A DNA stretch of 64,000 bases, taken from positions 1-64,000 of the forward strand of contig JBMFGW010000004.1 in assembly GCA_049977145.1 (NCBI GenBank), read 5' to 3'. The DNA comes from JAMDCX01 sp049977145. Lineage in GTDB: Bacteria > Planctomycetota > Phycisphaerae > WQYP01. Made by a program: the position numbers and the translations under genes. Below, piece after piece: positions 25,956 to 35,229 of this stretch. The notes under the pieces were generated by a model. That model did not search any database. It worked only from the letters and a program-made list of their open reading frames with translations, and was not told the DNA's origin. The first letter of the stretch is position 1, and every line of letters begins with the position of its first letter.

Positions 25956-27170
25956 TTATACCGTGGAATTGCGCTCGGGAATTACAATACTTTGCGTCAA
26001 GCCTGGATCTTGCAGCAGTTGTCCGTGAATGGAATCCAACTGACCACAGAATAATTCCGGGCGCGCCAACTGCGCAAAAGCAGCTTTGGCCCCCGCACCG
26101 AGTTTTTCCCGCAAGGCCGGATTTTCCACCAGGGCGTTAAGCCGGGCCGCCAGTTCACGCGGATCGTCCGGCGGGGCCAGCAGGGCGCTAGTTCCATTTT
26201 CCAATAATTCACAGACTTGATCGGTCTTGGCGCTGACAATCGGTTTTCCCAACGCCATCGCCGCCAGCAGACTGCTGACGCCTGCGGCCCGCTTGGGCGC
26301 AAAGAGAAAAATATCCGCTGCCGCCGCCAATTGCCCCCATGTGTACCGGCTGGGCGCCACGACAATGAGTTGCGGGTCTTTTAAGGTGCGTGCAAAGGAT
26401 TGGTAGCCAGCATAAGGATTCACCGCCTCTTTACGCGGCACATCATCGTTACGAATCAGCGCCCAAAGATCAGGATTGGATTCCGCGACAATGCCAACGG
26501 CCCAGATGGCCAGATCATGTCGAATCGACTCTTCCGACCATCCCCCTAAAAACACGGCGGGACCTTCCCGTGCCTGCATTCCCAATGAGCGCCGCAGGTT
26601 TTCCGGTAGCGCTTTGACCACGGGAGCCAACCAGCCCGCCGGACTGACGCACGCCACGTTGTTGTGCGGGAGGCCAGCCGCCAGCAGCGCGGCGTGTGTG
26701 CTTTGCCACGGCGTAATGAAAAGCCAGCGGGCGCGACGAAGGTTACCGCGCAGTTGCCGCAATTGCGCGGCATCCGGCGAAGTCTGCAAAAAAGCGAGAC
26801 GACCGCCCGAAAAACTGCGCAGGCGACTGGCCGCTGCCATGCTCCAATAACCCCAGGCATGGATATGGGTTGGATTATTCACCTTCACCCATTGGGTCAG
26901 CGCCCGGCCCATAGTGGGGTCCCATCGCGCCAGCGTGCGGTTCCACGTGATAATATTTTTTTCAATGCCCGCTTCGATCGCCGCGCCCAGCCATCCATTA
27001 TGGCCGAAAATTAAAACCTGGTGCTGTCCTGGCACGCCATGGACCGTCAGGGCGATAGTATCCAGCACATCCATGCCGCTGGTGGGATCGACTAAATGCA
27101 CAATACGATTCAAACGTCCATACTCCACACTGCGAAAAAACAACCGGATCACACCGGCAACCGCCCCCAT
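25956..27170 (-). CDS. Glycosyltransferase, GT-B fold (family 4-like)
   Basis: The C-terminal half has the family 4 pattern: VFLGGW near the start of the second domain, then AADIFLFAPKRAAGVSSLLAAMALGKPIVSAK, and E-L-L-E-N-G-T-S-A-L-L-A-P-P-D-D-P. This is the donor-nucleotide binding part. The N-terminal domain has H-A-W-G-Y-W. No membrane segment; it would act at the cytoplasmic face on an envelope or exopolysaccharide acceptor. Substrate not predictable. The PyrK-like gene ends 14 bases upstream of its start, which suggests cotranscription without a clear functional link. Confidence 0.8.
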   Translation of the reverse strand: MGAVAGVIRLFFRSVEYGRLNRIVHLVDPTSGMDVLDTIALTVHGVPGQHQVLIFGHNGWLGAAIEAGIEKNIITWNRTLARWDPTMGRALTQWVKVNNPTHIHAWGYWSMAAASRLRSFSGGRLAFLQTSPDAAQLRQLRGNLRRARWLFITPWQSTHAALLAAGLPHNNVACVSPAGWLAPVVKALPENLRRSLGMQAREGPAVFLGGWSEESIRHDLAIWAVGIVAESNPDLWALIRNDDVPRKEAVNPYAGYQSFARTLKDPQLIVVAPSRYTWGQLAAAADIFLFAPKRAAGVSSLLAAMALGKPIVSAKTDQVCELLENGTSALLAPPDDPRELAARLNALVENPALREKLGAGAKAAFAQLARPELFCGQLDSIHGQLLQDPGLTQSIVIPERNSTV

Positions 27171-27184
27171 CGACCTTCAGACTT

Positions 27185-28192
27185 TCACCACAGTATATCC
27201 GCCGCATTGAATACCGGGCCGTCCGTGCAGGCTAATTTGTAGACCCAGTCTGCCGCGCCTGCGGGACGGTACTTGATCACACAGCTTTGGCAGGTCCCCA
27301 TGCCACACGCCATCGGCTGTTCCAGAGAGACGTAGCACGGTAAATGTACGCGTGCAGCCACCCCGGCGGTTGCCCGCATCATGGGCGTTGGTCCACAGCA
27401 AAATATAACGCCTCCGGTCCCAAGTCCTTGCCGCGCATACGCCTCCAGAGCCTCGGTTACCAAGCCTTTGTGCCCCAGGGAACCATCATCGGTCGCCACG
27501 ATGCAGGGAAGGTCATAACGCGCAAATTCATGCACATTCAGCGTCGGATCCACGGTGACGGGGCCGGTGATTTCCAGCGGCATAAGGTCCGCACGCTGGG
27601 CACCAATGAACGCCAGAGCTTTGACGCCCAGCCGTTGGAGTTTTTCCGCCAGATAGATCATCGGCGGAATTCCCACCCCGCCCCCAACCAGCAAGGCCAA
27701 GCCCATATCCGCGGGCATGGGAAATTCCTTTCCCAATGGACCAAGTATTGAAATGGAATCGCCAATTTGCAGCGCCTGCATCCGTCCGGTGGCCTTGCCG
27801 ATAACGCGATAGATCAGATCAATATCCGTATACCCGGCGGTAGGATCATCCCGCCGGCCCGCCAGGGAAAAGGGGCGGCGCAGAAAGGGTTGGGAACCCA
27901 GTAAATAGGGTTCATGAAAGCGCGGCGGCGGCAAGCCCGACTCCCAACTAAGTTCCCTAAGTTCCATTGTTTCAGCGAATGGTGCAAGGGGCGAAAGCTC
28001 GCTAACTGTGGCGGGAGAACATAAAACCTGCACAAATTGCCCCGGTTCGCTGGGCGGAAAATTTTTCACCCGCAGTGTTAGCCGATAATGTGCCCGGCAC
28101 AGTAATTGATTCATCACCACTGTCGCTGCAAATTCGCCCCGCTTACGGAGTATCGGGGGCGGGACCGTGGGCAGCTGGTCTAAGCGACTCAT
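27185..28192 (-). CDS. Dihydroorotate dehydrogenase electron transfer subunit (PyrK-like)
   Basis: PyrK carries electrons from PyrD (class 1B) to NAD+ through FAD and a 2Fe-2S cluster. Visible: an FAD/ferredoxin-reductase-like domain (PLGKEFPMP, then LALLVGGGVGIPPMIYLAEKL, an NAD-binding turn) and a C-terminal 2Fe-2S cysteine pattern CGMGTCQSC with a later C in KLACTDGP. pyrD is not in the window. It is longer than usual because of an N-terminal extension. The start is uncertain (ATG at 28192, 28195, 28207 or 28297, none with a ribosome site). The same fold occurs in other flavin reductases, so PyrK is likely but not proven. Confidence 0.75.
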   Translation of the reverse strand: MSRLDQLPTVPPPILRKRGEFAATVVMNQLLCRAHYRLTLRVKNFPPSEPGQFVQVLCSPATVSELSPLAPFAETMELRELSWESGLPPPRFHEPYLLGSQPFLRRPFSLAGRRDDPTAGYTDIDLIYRVIGKATGRMQALQIGDSISILGPLGKEFPMPADMGLALLVGGGVGIPPMIYLAEKLQRLGVKALAFIGAQRADLMPLEITGPVTVDPTLNVHEFARYDLPCIVATDDGSLGHKGLVTEALEAYARQGLGTGGVIFCCGPTPMMRATAGVAARVHLPCYVSLEQPMACGMGTCQSCVIKYRPAGAADWVYKLACTDGPVFNAADILW

Positions 28193-28369
28193 CATGGTAA
28201 AAAGCATACAACGTGTGCATGATACCCGCCAGCCATACAACGCGTTGCGAGTTGCGACCTCCACATAGCGGCCTGCCGCAAATTCCACCGCCGCCATAAT
28301 CCAATTTCTGTTGTGCGCTCCTCCAGCACCACAACGCCTTACATTGGTTGGTGTCCGCTTTGCTTGCGG

Positions 28370-31171
28370 TTATGGCGCCGCCTGCCGATATTCCGCATAA
28401 ACAGTATATGGTTCGATGGAGGCCGCGATAATTCGGGCGGGCTTATCAACAGCCCGCAGGCATAACGCGATGACATTTTTACCATCGGGTCTGGTGTCCA
28501 GCCAGCATTCCGGAAGATAATATTCCCGTTGTCCGCCATGTTCCCAAAAACGTCCATATTCATGGCCATTGACATAAATAAAGCCGGAGCCGGTGGCTTG
28601 AATTTTCAAACACCACGGCAACCAGATGTTCGCGTCCACCCGTGGCAAGGTAAATTCCAGGCGATGCCACGACAGTAATACCGCCGCGTCGTCACGCTCC
28701 GGCTCTCCGGGAAGTGTTTGTCGCGTCCATGTGGAATCATTAAAGTTTGGTTGCTGCCAACCCAGTTCCACACCGGTTGGCCGGGCCGCGAATTCCAGGG
28801 GTCCCGATAAACTGGACAAAGACTCCGCGTCCTGTGCGGAAATCAACTTAACTCCGCCCAAACCGCCGACGCCACCAATATTCTGCACAAATACTGTGAT
28901 GTTGTTTTTTCCGGCATGTAACAACGCTGCGGCGTCAAAAGACCATGATTGGGCCCAATTGTCGGTGGTGCCCAGTAGTTTTCCATTGACGAAGATCCAT
29001 CCGTTATCATCAATCCGACTGAAGTGCAACACCGTTTTATGCGCGGCCAGATCACGCGCGGTGATGGCGAGTGTAGTTCTAAACACCGCGTTGGAATTGG
29101 GGGTTGAAATTTGCGCAGCGCTTAGCGCCCCGGTACAGGTAACTTGACGCCAGCCAGTGGTGGATACATCCGCCCCGGCCCAAGTCGCGGCTTTTGGATT
29201 TTGCGACCATGCGACCGCTTTCATACGCCACGGATTGACCAGTTCCCCGCGCACCGTGGCCGGAACCATTGCCACAGCAAAAATTCCATATACCGCCTCC
29301 ATCCCCATGCCGCCATTGGGATGGCCACGATTTTCATATACCAGTGTGGCCGTATGCTCACCCGCAACAGGCGATTTTCCGGGCATGAATAAAGCCTCGG
29401 ATCCCAGCGCTGTTTTGGGGTACAGGACGTGACCATCCAACAGCGCTGTGGCACTATCGGAAGCATTCATCTGCGCCGCCAACACCACACTTGAGACTTG
29501 CGGTGGCAGTGCGCGCAGATTCAGCTTCGCCCGATAGTAGCTCAAAGAACTCATGTAGACCCCCAACTCCGCCAGCGTTTGACCCGACCTGATGGATCGC
29601 CATTGCCGCGGTTCCGGATCGGCGGCGAATTTCACGGTGTGTATCTGTACCGCCGCGGGAAGATTCTTCGGGCGTTTTAGCTCTTTTTGATCTTCCGGCA
29701 GCCATTGGCCAGCCGCGGCTGACGTAACGCCAGGGGGAATATAGAGAATTTTTGAACCGAACGGTTCCAGTTCATAGTTAAAATGGATCTGTCCAAAACC
29801 CGCAATGGCGGCGTGCGCAATGCCTTGGCGTGCGTGCCCATGCTGATCCGTCCGGATAAACAGATAGATACCGCCAGCGGCGGATTTTCGCGCCGCCAGA
29901 TGAACATCGGCAAAACCAGTGCGCCCGGTCACCGCCACGGCCCGAGACTGCGTCAATTGCGGACCATGTTCTTTGAGCATGGCCGCCAGTGCTTTGACAC
30001 GCAGATATTTGGCTCCCACGCCGCCATTTTCACGAATGGGCGCGCTGTAATCATACGATGTGGCGATACCCGCCGCGGGCCGCCCGCCGAAATTGGTACC
30101 ACCAAAAAGCATGTAATAATTAATGGCCGTAACACCATTCTGAATACAAAATAATGTAAGATTGTTAATCTGTGGCGGAATAAGATCGGAGCGATAATGA
30201 TCCACCCGCGTGCGCAACGGTGGCACATCGCCTACACCGCTAAACCATCCCCCTTGCAGTTCCGCCGTCATCAGCGGCGCATGCGTTTGGTGTTTTCGCA
30301 TCCATTCAATGGCGCCCAGAACCCCATCGACACCCCAGCCCGGATAGAAATCCATGGTATCAAACACCTGCCGCAGCAGTGGATTTTCGGCACCCACCAC
30401 ACATTGGCCCCAATTAATAAACAGCGGTACTTCTATGCCATTTTTCAGAGCGCCGTTGACCAGTGACTCAATATAAGTCCGCTTCACCGACAGCGGGAAA
30501 TTCGGGAAATCATATTCATTTTCCACTTGGAAGATCATGACCCCCGGTTCGCCCGGGGCTTTTCGCGTGATTTGATGTTTGGCGATTACCGGACAAACGG
30601 CGTTGTACCAATGCCGGCTCCAAGCCATGAAAATTGGATTATCACTGCGCAGCCATTCGCCTTTGTATCCAACCGGTTTTTTGGTCAACAGCCATTGCGG
30701 AAATCCGCCGGTATCCCATTCAGCGCAAATGTACGGGCCGGGGCGAATGCTGACGTATAAGCCAAATTCCCGCGTTGCCATAGTCAACCAATCGTCGAGA
30801 TCGGTAAGATCAATTTTGGAATAATCCTCCAAGCCTGATGGCATTTCCATTTCATGCACATTCCACGCCACATAGGTCTGAACCGTATTGAATCCCGCCT
30901 CTTTTATTTTGGCGAAGCGATCCCGCCACGACGGTTTGGCGCAGCGATAATAGTGAAAGCTACCGCTGTACATGAAAAATGGTTTATCTTCCAAAATCAG
31001 GCTATGTCCGTCATAGCGAATGCGGTGTGGATGAAAAAAATGCCGCGCTGGAAGCGCTGCAGCCGCAGCCGATGCTGACTGTCGGTCCTCGCCCAGAGCC
31101 GTCGCCAGAGATAATACCCCGGCCAACTTTACAACATCCCGCCTATTCAATTGAGAAGATTTGTTTTTCAT
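28370..31171 (-). CDS. Exported beta-galactosidase, glycoside hydrolase family 35
   Basis: GH35 enzymes remove terminal beta-galactose from oligo- and polysaccharides. The N-terminus has a Tat signal (NRRDVVKLAG followed by a hydrophobic stretch). The family signature GGFPQWLL is preceded by AEWDT, and FQVENEY holds the expected acid/base Glu. After the catalytic barrel come sandwich-type domains; a galactose-binding-like region (NNITVFVQNIGG) and a C-terminal one (YVNGHEYGRFWEHGGQREYYLPE). At ~930 residues it is in the long plant/planctomycete size class. ATG 31171 is chosen for its AGGA site; a start at 31216 would push the signal inward. Confidence 0.9.
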   Translation of the reverse strand: MKNKSSQLNRRDVVKLAGVLSLATALGEDRQSASAAAAALPARHFFHPHRIRYDGHSLILEDKPFFMYSGSFHYYRCAKPSWRDRFAKIKEAGFNTVQTYVAWNVHEMEMPSGLEDYSKIDLTDLDDWLTMATREFGLYVSIRPGPYICAEWDTGGFPQWLLTKKPVGYKGEWLRSDNPIFMAWSRHWYNAVCPVIAKHQITRKAPGEPGVMIFQVENEYDFPNFPLSVKRTYIESLVNGALKNGIEVPLFINWGQCVVGAENPLLRQVFDTMDFYPGWGVDGVLGAIEWMRKHQTHAPLMTAELQGGWFSGVGDVPPLRTRVDHYRSDLIPPQINNLTLFCIQNGVTAINYYMLFGGTNFGGRPAAGIATSYDYSAPIRENGGVGAKYLRVKALAAMLKEHGPQLTQSRAVAVTGRTGFADVHLAARKSAAGGIYLFIRTDQHGHARQGIAHAAIAGFGQIHFNYELEPFGSKILYIPPGVTSAAAGQWLPEDQKELKRPKNLPAAVQIHTVKFAADPEPRQWRSIRSGQTLAELGVYMSSLSYYRAKLNLRALPPQVSSVVLAAQMNASDSATALLDGHVLYPKTALGSEALFMPGKSPVAGEHTATLVYENRGHPNGGMGMEAVYGIFAVAMVPATVRGELVNPWRMKAVAWSQNPKAATWAGADVSTTGWRQVTCTGALSAAQISTPNSNAVFRTTLAITARDLAAHKTVLHFSRIDDNGWIFVNGKLLGTTDNWAQSWSFDAAALLHAGKNNITVFVQNIGGVGGLGGVKLISAQDAESLSSLSGPLEFAARPTGVELGWQQPNFNDSTWTRQTLPGEPERDDAAVLLSWHRLEFTLPRVDANIWLPWCLKIQATGSGFIYVNGHEYGRFWEHGGQREYYLPECWLDTRPDGKNVIALCLRAVDKPARIIAASIEPYTVYAEYRQAAP

Positions 31172-31280
31172 ACCGCATTTCCTTGCAACCAGGCGTGTCA
31201 ATGTGTCCGCTTTCATCTATGTTCAAAATAGCCGCACGACGTTCTATTTTTATTGTCGCCATCCGCTGCGGCAAACCATC

Positions 31281-31398
31281 GCCCCGCCCAAGGTCGGGCT
31301 ACCGACGGCACCGGACTGAACATGCTTATGGCTGCTTCCTTCCGGACCTGACCAGGTTCACAGTCAACCCGTGCATCGGGCCCGACCATGGCCGGGGC
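31281..31398 (-). ncRNA. ffs: Signal recognition particle RNA, small bacterial type (4.5S)
   Basis: The highly conserved apical domain is visible on the minus strand: CTGGTCAGGTCCGGAAGGAA followed by GCAGCC, including the GGTCAG, GGAA tetraloop and AGCAG parts that bind Ffh. The ends (GCCCCGGCCATGGTCGGGC against GCCCGACCTTGGGCGGGGC) pair into the closing helix, which sets the ~118-nt boundaries. It is the RNA of the co-translational membrane-targeting particle. It is transcribed in the same direction as the GH35 gene, 110 bases upstream of it. Confidence 0.92.
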
Positions 31399-31623
31399 GC
31401 ACAGACGATAATTTATGTATGATAGCAGCTTGCGGTGTAACTGGCCACCGCTTATCGCTTGCGTTGGGGAAAGCGTCATGGTCTTTTAGTTTTCCCCTTA
31501 GTCGGTCTTTTTCGTCTTCATGATATTCTGGGGCAGAACGATTTATTGGGAAATTTGATCAAGCCGCCCCTCGAAACTCCACGCAGCCGTGAAAACTAAA
31601 AGCCCCTGGTGGCGTTGCCAACC
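31399..31623. other. Spacer between the SRP RNA gene and the rhodanese gene
   Basis: It must hold the minus-strand promoter of the SRP RNA, which I could not pinpoint. CTTTTAGTTTTC near 31483 and GAAAACTAAAAG near 31590 are complementary over 12 bases but about 110 bases apart; a long-range pairing is possible. Confidence 0.3.
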
Positions 31624-31651
31624 TTGAATCTGGCCGCCGGATAGCTATAAT
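31624..31651 (+). promoter_or_regulatory. Sigma-70-type promoter of the rhodanese gene, leaderless
   Basis: TTGAAT (31624-31629), 16-base spacer, TATAAT (31646-31651). The predicted transcription start falls on the ATG at 31658, and there is no Shine-Dalgarno sequence between. Confidence 0.6.
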
Positions 31652-31657
31652 ATCATT

Positions 31658-32020
31658 ATGAATTTGAATATGCTTTTATGGGTTGGCGCAATTCTCTTGG
31701 TGTTTCTGGTGCTCAAACGCATCGGACTAATCTCGTTGCAAAAAGCGCGCTCGCATTTGAAAAATGGGGCGATACTGGTGGACGTGCGAAGTACATCCGA
31801 ATTTAAGTCGCGGCGGCTGCCTGGTGCGGTGAATGTTCCGCTCAATGATCTCCATACCAGTGCCCGGCGTCACCTCCCGGATAAAAACAAGGTTCTGCTG
31901 TTACACTGCCATAGCGGCTCACGCAGTGCCATGGCCTGCCGCGCCCTGAAACAAATGGGTTACACCAATGTATTTAACTTGGGATCGCTCGGGCGGGCGC
32001 AACGCGTTGTAAATCAATAA
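31658..32020 (+). CDS. Membrane-anchored rhodanese-domain protein
   Basis: An N-terminal membrane helix (LLWVGAILLVFLVL, residues ~6-19) is followed by one rhodanese domain with the active loop HCHSGSRS; the catalytic cysteine is about residue 84. Rhodaneses transfer sulfane sulfur, for example from thiosulfate; the cellular substrate of this single-domain form is unknown. The other family marks (VDVRSTSEF and the RLPGAVNVPL segment) are intact. 120 residues is typical for the membrane-anchored single-domain type. It appears monocistronic, ending 104 bases before lpxD. Confidence 0.88.
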   Translation: MNLNMLLWVGAILLVFLVLKRIGLISLQKARSHLKNGAILVDVRSTSEFKSRRLPGAVNVPLNDLHTSARRHLPDKNKVLLLHCHSGSRSAMACRALKQMGYTNVFNLGSLGRAQRVVNQ

Positions 32021-32124
32021 TTGAAATAATTGTCACTCCTTTGAGGCGCTACTCTCACGCCATGTTTGACAGTTGCAGGGTTTTGGCCGTAGGCTTCATA
32101 CACTATTGAAAGGTAGGAACCGCA

Positions 32125-33201
32125 ATGGCTGATACGGACAGACTTCCCCCCACCGTAGAAACACTGGCTGCCCATATTGGTGGAACCGTGGTGGGCGATA
32201 AAAATCGGCCCATTACACGCTGTAACGGGCTGTTATCCGCCGGCCCGGAGGAAATCAGTTTTCTATCCAACCATAAATACGCCGTCCACTTAAACACCAC
32301 ACGGGCCGGCTGCGTGGTGGTGGGCCGGGACTCTCTATCCATCAATCGCGCGGATAACTGGTCGCCCGCCCTGATTCAAACCGATGATCCCTATTATAGT
32401 TTCCGCCAAATACTGGTGCTGCTGCACGGTTTCCGCGAACATCCGGCCATGGGGGTCTCCCCGTTGGCGGTGGTGGCTAAATCCGCACGCCTGGGCACGG
32501 GCGTGAATATCCAACCCTTTGCGGTGGTGAGCGAAAATGTGCAGATCGGTGATAACACCAATATATATCCGCATGTTACCATTATGGCCAACGCCCGCAT
32601 CGGGCGGGATTGCATTCTTTATCCCGCGGCGGTGGTATATGACGACTGCGTGTTGGGGGACCGCGTGATTCTGCAATCCGGTGCGGTGGTGGGTTGTGAT
32701 GGCTACGGATTCGCCACGCACCAAGGAATCCATCATAAAATTCCGCAAATCGGGAATGTGGTGCTCGAAGAGGATGTCGAGGTGGGCAGCAACACCGTCA
32801 TTGAACGTGCGGCCATGGAGAGCACGCTGATCCGCAAAGGTACAAAACTGGGGAACTCTGTGGTCATTGGGCATAACTGCCGCATCGGTGAACATAATCT
32901 GCTGGTCAGTCAGGTTGGTATTGCCGGGTCGGCCAGCACCGGACATCATGTGGTAATGGCGGGGCAGGTGGGAGTGGCGGGGCATTTGCATATTGGCGAC
33001 ATGGTGCGGGTGGCGGCACAATCGGGCATTGCGCACGATGTTGAGCCGAACCGGGATATTGGCGGTACACCCTCCATGGACCTCAAGCAAGCACGGCGAG
33101 TTTATCTGAATTTGATACAACTTCCCGACATGATCAAACGGCTGCGTGAAGTTGAATCCACACTGGAAGAATTAAAAAATAAATATCCCACCGGATTGTG
33201 A
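32125..33201 (+). CDS. lpxD: UDP-3-O-acylglucosamine N-acyltransferase
   Basis: LpxD adds the second acyl chain in lipid A synthesis. The N-terminal uridine-binding domain (residues ~1-105) is followed by a left-handed beta-helix of hexapeptide repeats (for example IGDNTNIYPHVTIMANARIG) and a short C-terminal helix. GYGF and HHKIPQIG mark the substrate region, and IGHNCRIG contains the catalytic-type His near residue 250. 358 residues is normal. It shows that the organism makes LPS-type lipid A. An AGG-containing site precedes the ATG. A strong hairpin separates it from the convergent porin gene. Confidence 0.93.
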   Translation: MADTDRLPPTVETLAAHIGGTVVGDKNRPITRCNGLLSAGPEEISFLSNHKYAVHLNTTRAGCVVVGRDSLSINRADNWSPALIQTDDPYYSFRQILVLLHGFREHPAMGVSPLAVVAKSARLGTGVNIQPFAVVSENVQIGDNTNIYPHVTIMANARIGRDCILYPAAVVYDDCVLGDRVILQSGAVVGCDGYGFATHQGIHHKIPQIGNVVLEEDVEVGSNTVIERAAMESTLIRKGTKLGNSVVIGHNCRIGEHNLLVSQVGIAGSASTGHHVVMAGQVGVAGHLHIGDMVRVAAQSGIAHDVEPNRDIGGTPSMDLKQARRVYLNLIQLPDMIKRLREVESTLEELKNKYPTGL

Positions 33202-33217
33202 CTGGCCGGGCTTCCGT

Positions 33218-33251
33218 AAAAAAAGGGGGCGGATAGTAACTATCCGCCCCC
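33218..33251 (-). terminator. Intrinsic terminator of the porin gene
   Basis: A 12-bp perfect GC-rich stem (GGGGGCGGATAG at 33225-33236 against CTATCCGCCCCC at 33240-33251) with a 3-base loop. On the minus strand it is followed by a run of seven T (A at 33218-33224 on the plus strand). On the plus strand it also closes lpxD but without the U-tract. Confidence 0.88.
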
Positions 33252-33295
33252 GTGATCTCCGCGCTTGATTGCGCAGCCAATCGGCCCAACGCAAA

Positions 33296-34828
33296 TTAGA
33301 ACTTAACCTGCAGTTGTAGTTCCGTGACATAGTTGGCGTTGTTCACGTAAGTTTCCGCAAATTGACTGGTGAAGGCCGCCCGCGGTGTATAGATTTCATC
33401 AAGCTGTAACTTCACATTGTTGCCGATGATGTAATAGTTTACACCTGCTTCGTAAGCGGTCATGATCGTATTTTCCCCAAGCTGATACATCTGGCCATAG
33501 CTGGCCGCCAATTCCCATTTATGGGGAACGATGAAATAACCGGCCTGGAGGTAGTAAGCCAATTGTTGCACGCTGCTCTTGCCATAAATTTCCTGCAGCG
33601 ATCCGGGATTGCTGGGTGTGCCGGGAGCCGCGCCAGGGGCGTCGTTTTCATCCTGATAGAACAGCACGGGGCTGAAGGCCAAACCGCGATAGTGCATCTG
33701 CCAGTCGGCGGTGGCGCGATAGATATTCCCGGTGGGGACAAAGTTTCCCAGATAATTCCCTGTCTGAGGGTTGACCAGCCCCGCAATAATGTCCGTGCTT
33801 TGTGGATTGGGGAAGGCTCCGGCGTTATGCGTCTGGCTGTCAAAATCAAACGCTACGCCAAGCATCCATTGCAGATGCTTGGACCAACGTAAGTCCGGTT
33901 CCATGGCGAAATCGGAAATCCGCGTACCTATTTGCCAGCGTGTGGCAAATCCCAGGCGGTTGTCCAGAGCGCCGCCCGTGGGGCCTCCGTCACCATTCGT
34001 GTTGGCACCGTTGTTGACCATGAACTCATAGTTGAGTTTGTTGGGGATGATGTCGCCATATACGCTGGCACCCATAGCCCGAGTGGGGTCAAATGGCCAT
34101 TCCACAGAGTTAAAATCGACCATTTCCAAGCCGGAGGAAATATATTCAACATGCGTAAAAGGCACTAGATATGATCCGCCTTTTACCTGTAACCAATGCG
34201 TAAACTTATAGGCCACCCACAGGTCCTTCTCCGCGAAGAAATCGTTGTTCGAGCTTCCATTGCCACCGGCGAAATCACTTTGGATGAAGTATGTCAGCCG
34301 CGGGCTGAACACATTTCCGGAGAAAATCAATCGCGCGTACCGGAAGCCAAACCCGTTGGCATCGCCATGCGGCGAAGCGGCGGTTCCAACCGCCTGCACC
34401 GGTTGATACGCTCCGAATACGTAACGGTACTGAAAATATCCGTTAAACTGGAACTTGAAATTCTTGTCGGCGGTCTGGATGTAAAAGCCGTTATCGTAAC
34501 CGGCCTGAAGTTGGTGTCCCGCGGACTGCGATTGCGTTTCGGAGTTTTTTAATACTGCCTGAACAATCGCCTTGACCTGTGCCGCGTCCTGCACATTTTC
34601 CTCGGTCTGCCGCTGTTTGGCCTTCAAAGCCGCCACTTCAGCCTGCAAGGACTGCAGCTCCACCTGCACCTGTGCGGGCGTCATGGTGCTGGTGGTGTCC
34701 TGGGGCGTCCCGGACGCAGCGGAGACCGTGCCGATCGCCGCACCCGCCAGACTTGCGCCCGCCAACAGCGCGGCCGCCAAGGCCCGCCGCCCCAACCGTT
34801 GGGATGTTTTTCCGATCCATGCTTCCAT
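33296..34828 (-). CDS. Porin of the phosphate-selective O/P type
   Basis: This outer membrane beta-barrel protein has a signal peptide ending near VSAASG and a coiled-coil segment (LQSLQAEVAALKAKQRQTEE, ~55-75) that may form a trimeric periplasmic collar. The barrel starts at AGYDNGFYIQTADKNFKFQF with alternating aromatic strands and ends in a terminal Phe (LQLQVKF), as required for barrel insertion. The sequence pattern fits the OprO/OprP-like porin family. Actual substrate specificity cannot be read. An AGGAG site precedes the ATG and an excellent intrinsic terminator follows. Confidence 0.85.
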   Translation of the reverse strand: MEAWIGKTSQRLGRRALAAALLAGASLAGAAIGTVSAASGTPQDTTSTMTPAQVQVELQSLQAEVAALKAKQRQTEENVQDAAQVKAIVQAVLKNSETQSQSAGHQLQAGYDNGFYIQTADKNFKFQFNGYFQYRYVFGAYQPVQAVGTAASPHGDANGFGFRYARLIFSGNVFSPRLTYFIQSDFAGGNGSSNNDFFAEKDLWVAYKFTHWLQVKGGSYLVPFTHVEYISSGLEMVDFNSVEWPFDPTRAMGASVYGDIIPNKLNYEFMVNNGANTNGDGGPTGGALDNRLGFATRWQIGTRISDFAMEPDLRWSKHLQWMLGVAFDFDSQTHNAGAFPNPQSTDIIAGLVNPQTGNYLGNFVPTGNIYRATADWQMHYRGLAFSPVLFYQDENDAPGAAPGTPSNPGSLQEIYGKSSVQQLAYYLQAGYFIVPHKWELAASYGQMYQLGENTIMTAYEAGVNYYIIGNNVKLQLDEIYTPRAAFTSQFAETYVNNANYVTELQLQVKF

Positions 34829-35229
34829 AACCAGTTCTCCTTAAAAAGAGTCACAAAAAAAACGTCGCGGCGGCGATGGACGAAGCCGCCACGACCCAAC
34901 CACAAGGTGTGGGTGATTATGGCCAACGGTGTTAGGGATCCATGAGGAAAACATGGGGAATGTGTTAAAATCACGCCATCATGCGTGGCTTAACCAAACG
35001 CCAGCGCTATATTTGCGCCCCGCTAACATATAGTATAATATAAACATCTACAATACTAGATATATTAGTTTCTAACGTGGATCTTCGAAACGCCAGGCGT
35101 TGCGGTGCGATGGCGGATCGCTATTAATTCTACAACGCTATCTAACCGGCCCGCGCGAATTTGGGAATGGCGATTCCAATGGCGCGCCCGGGGATTTTCC
35201 GGGGCTGCGGAGAAGCGCAGCGCCGGGGG
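34829..35229. other. Gene-free region between porin and cydB
   Basis: No gene is seen. 35020-35080 is strikingly AT-rich (several TATA-like boxes in both directions) and probably carries the minus-strand porin promoter. At 35204-35221 a hairpin (GCTGCG/CGCAGC, 6-base loop) lies just after the cydB stop and is the best candidate for the end of the cydAB transcript, although without a T-tract. Confidence 0.4.
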
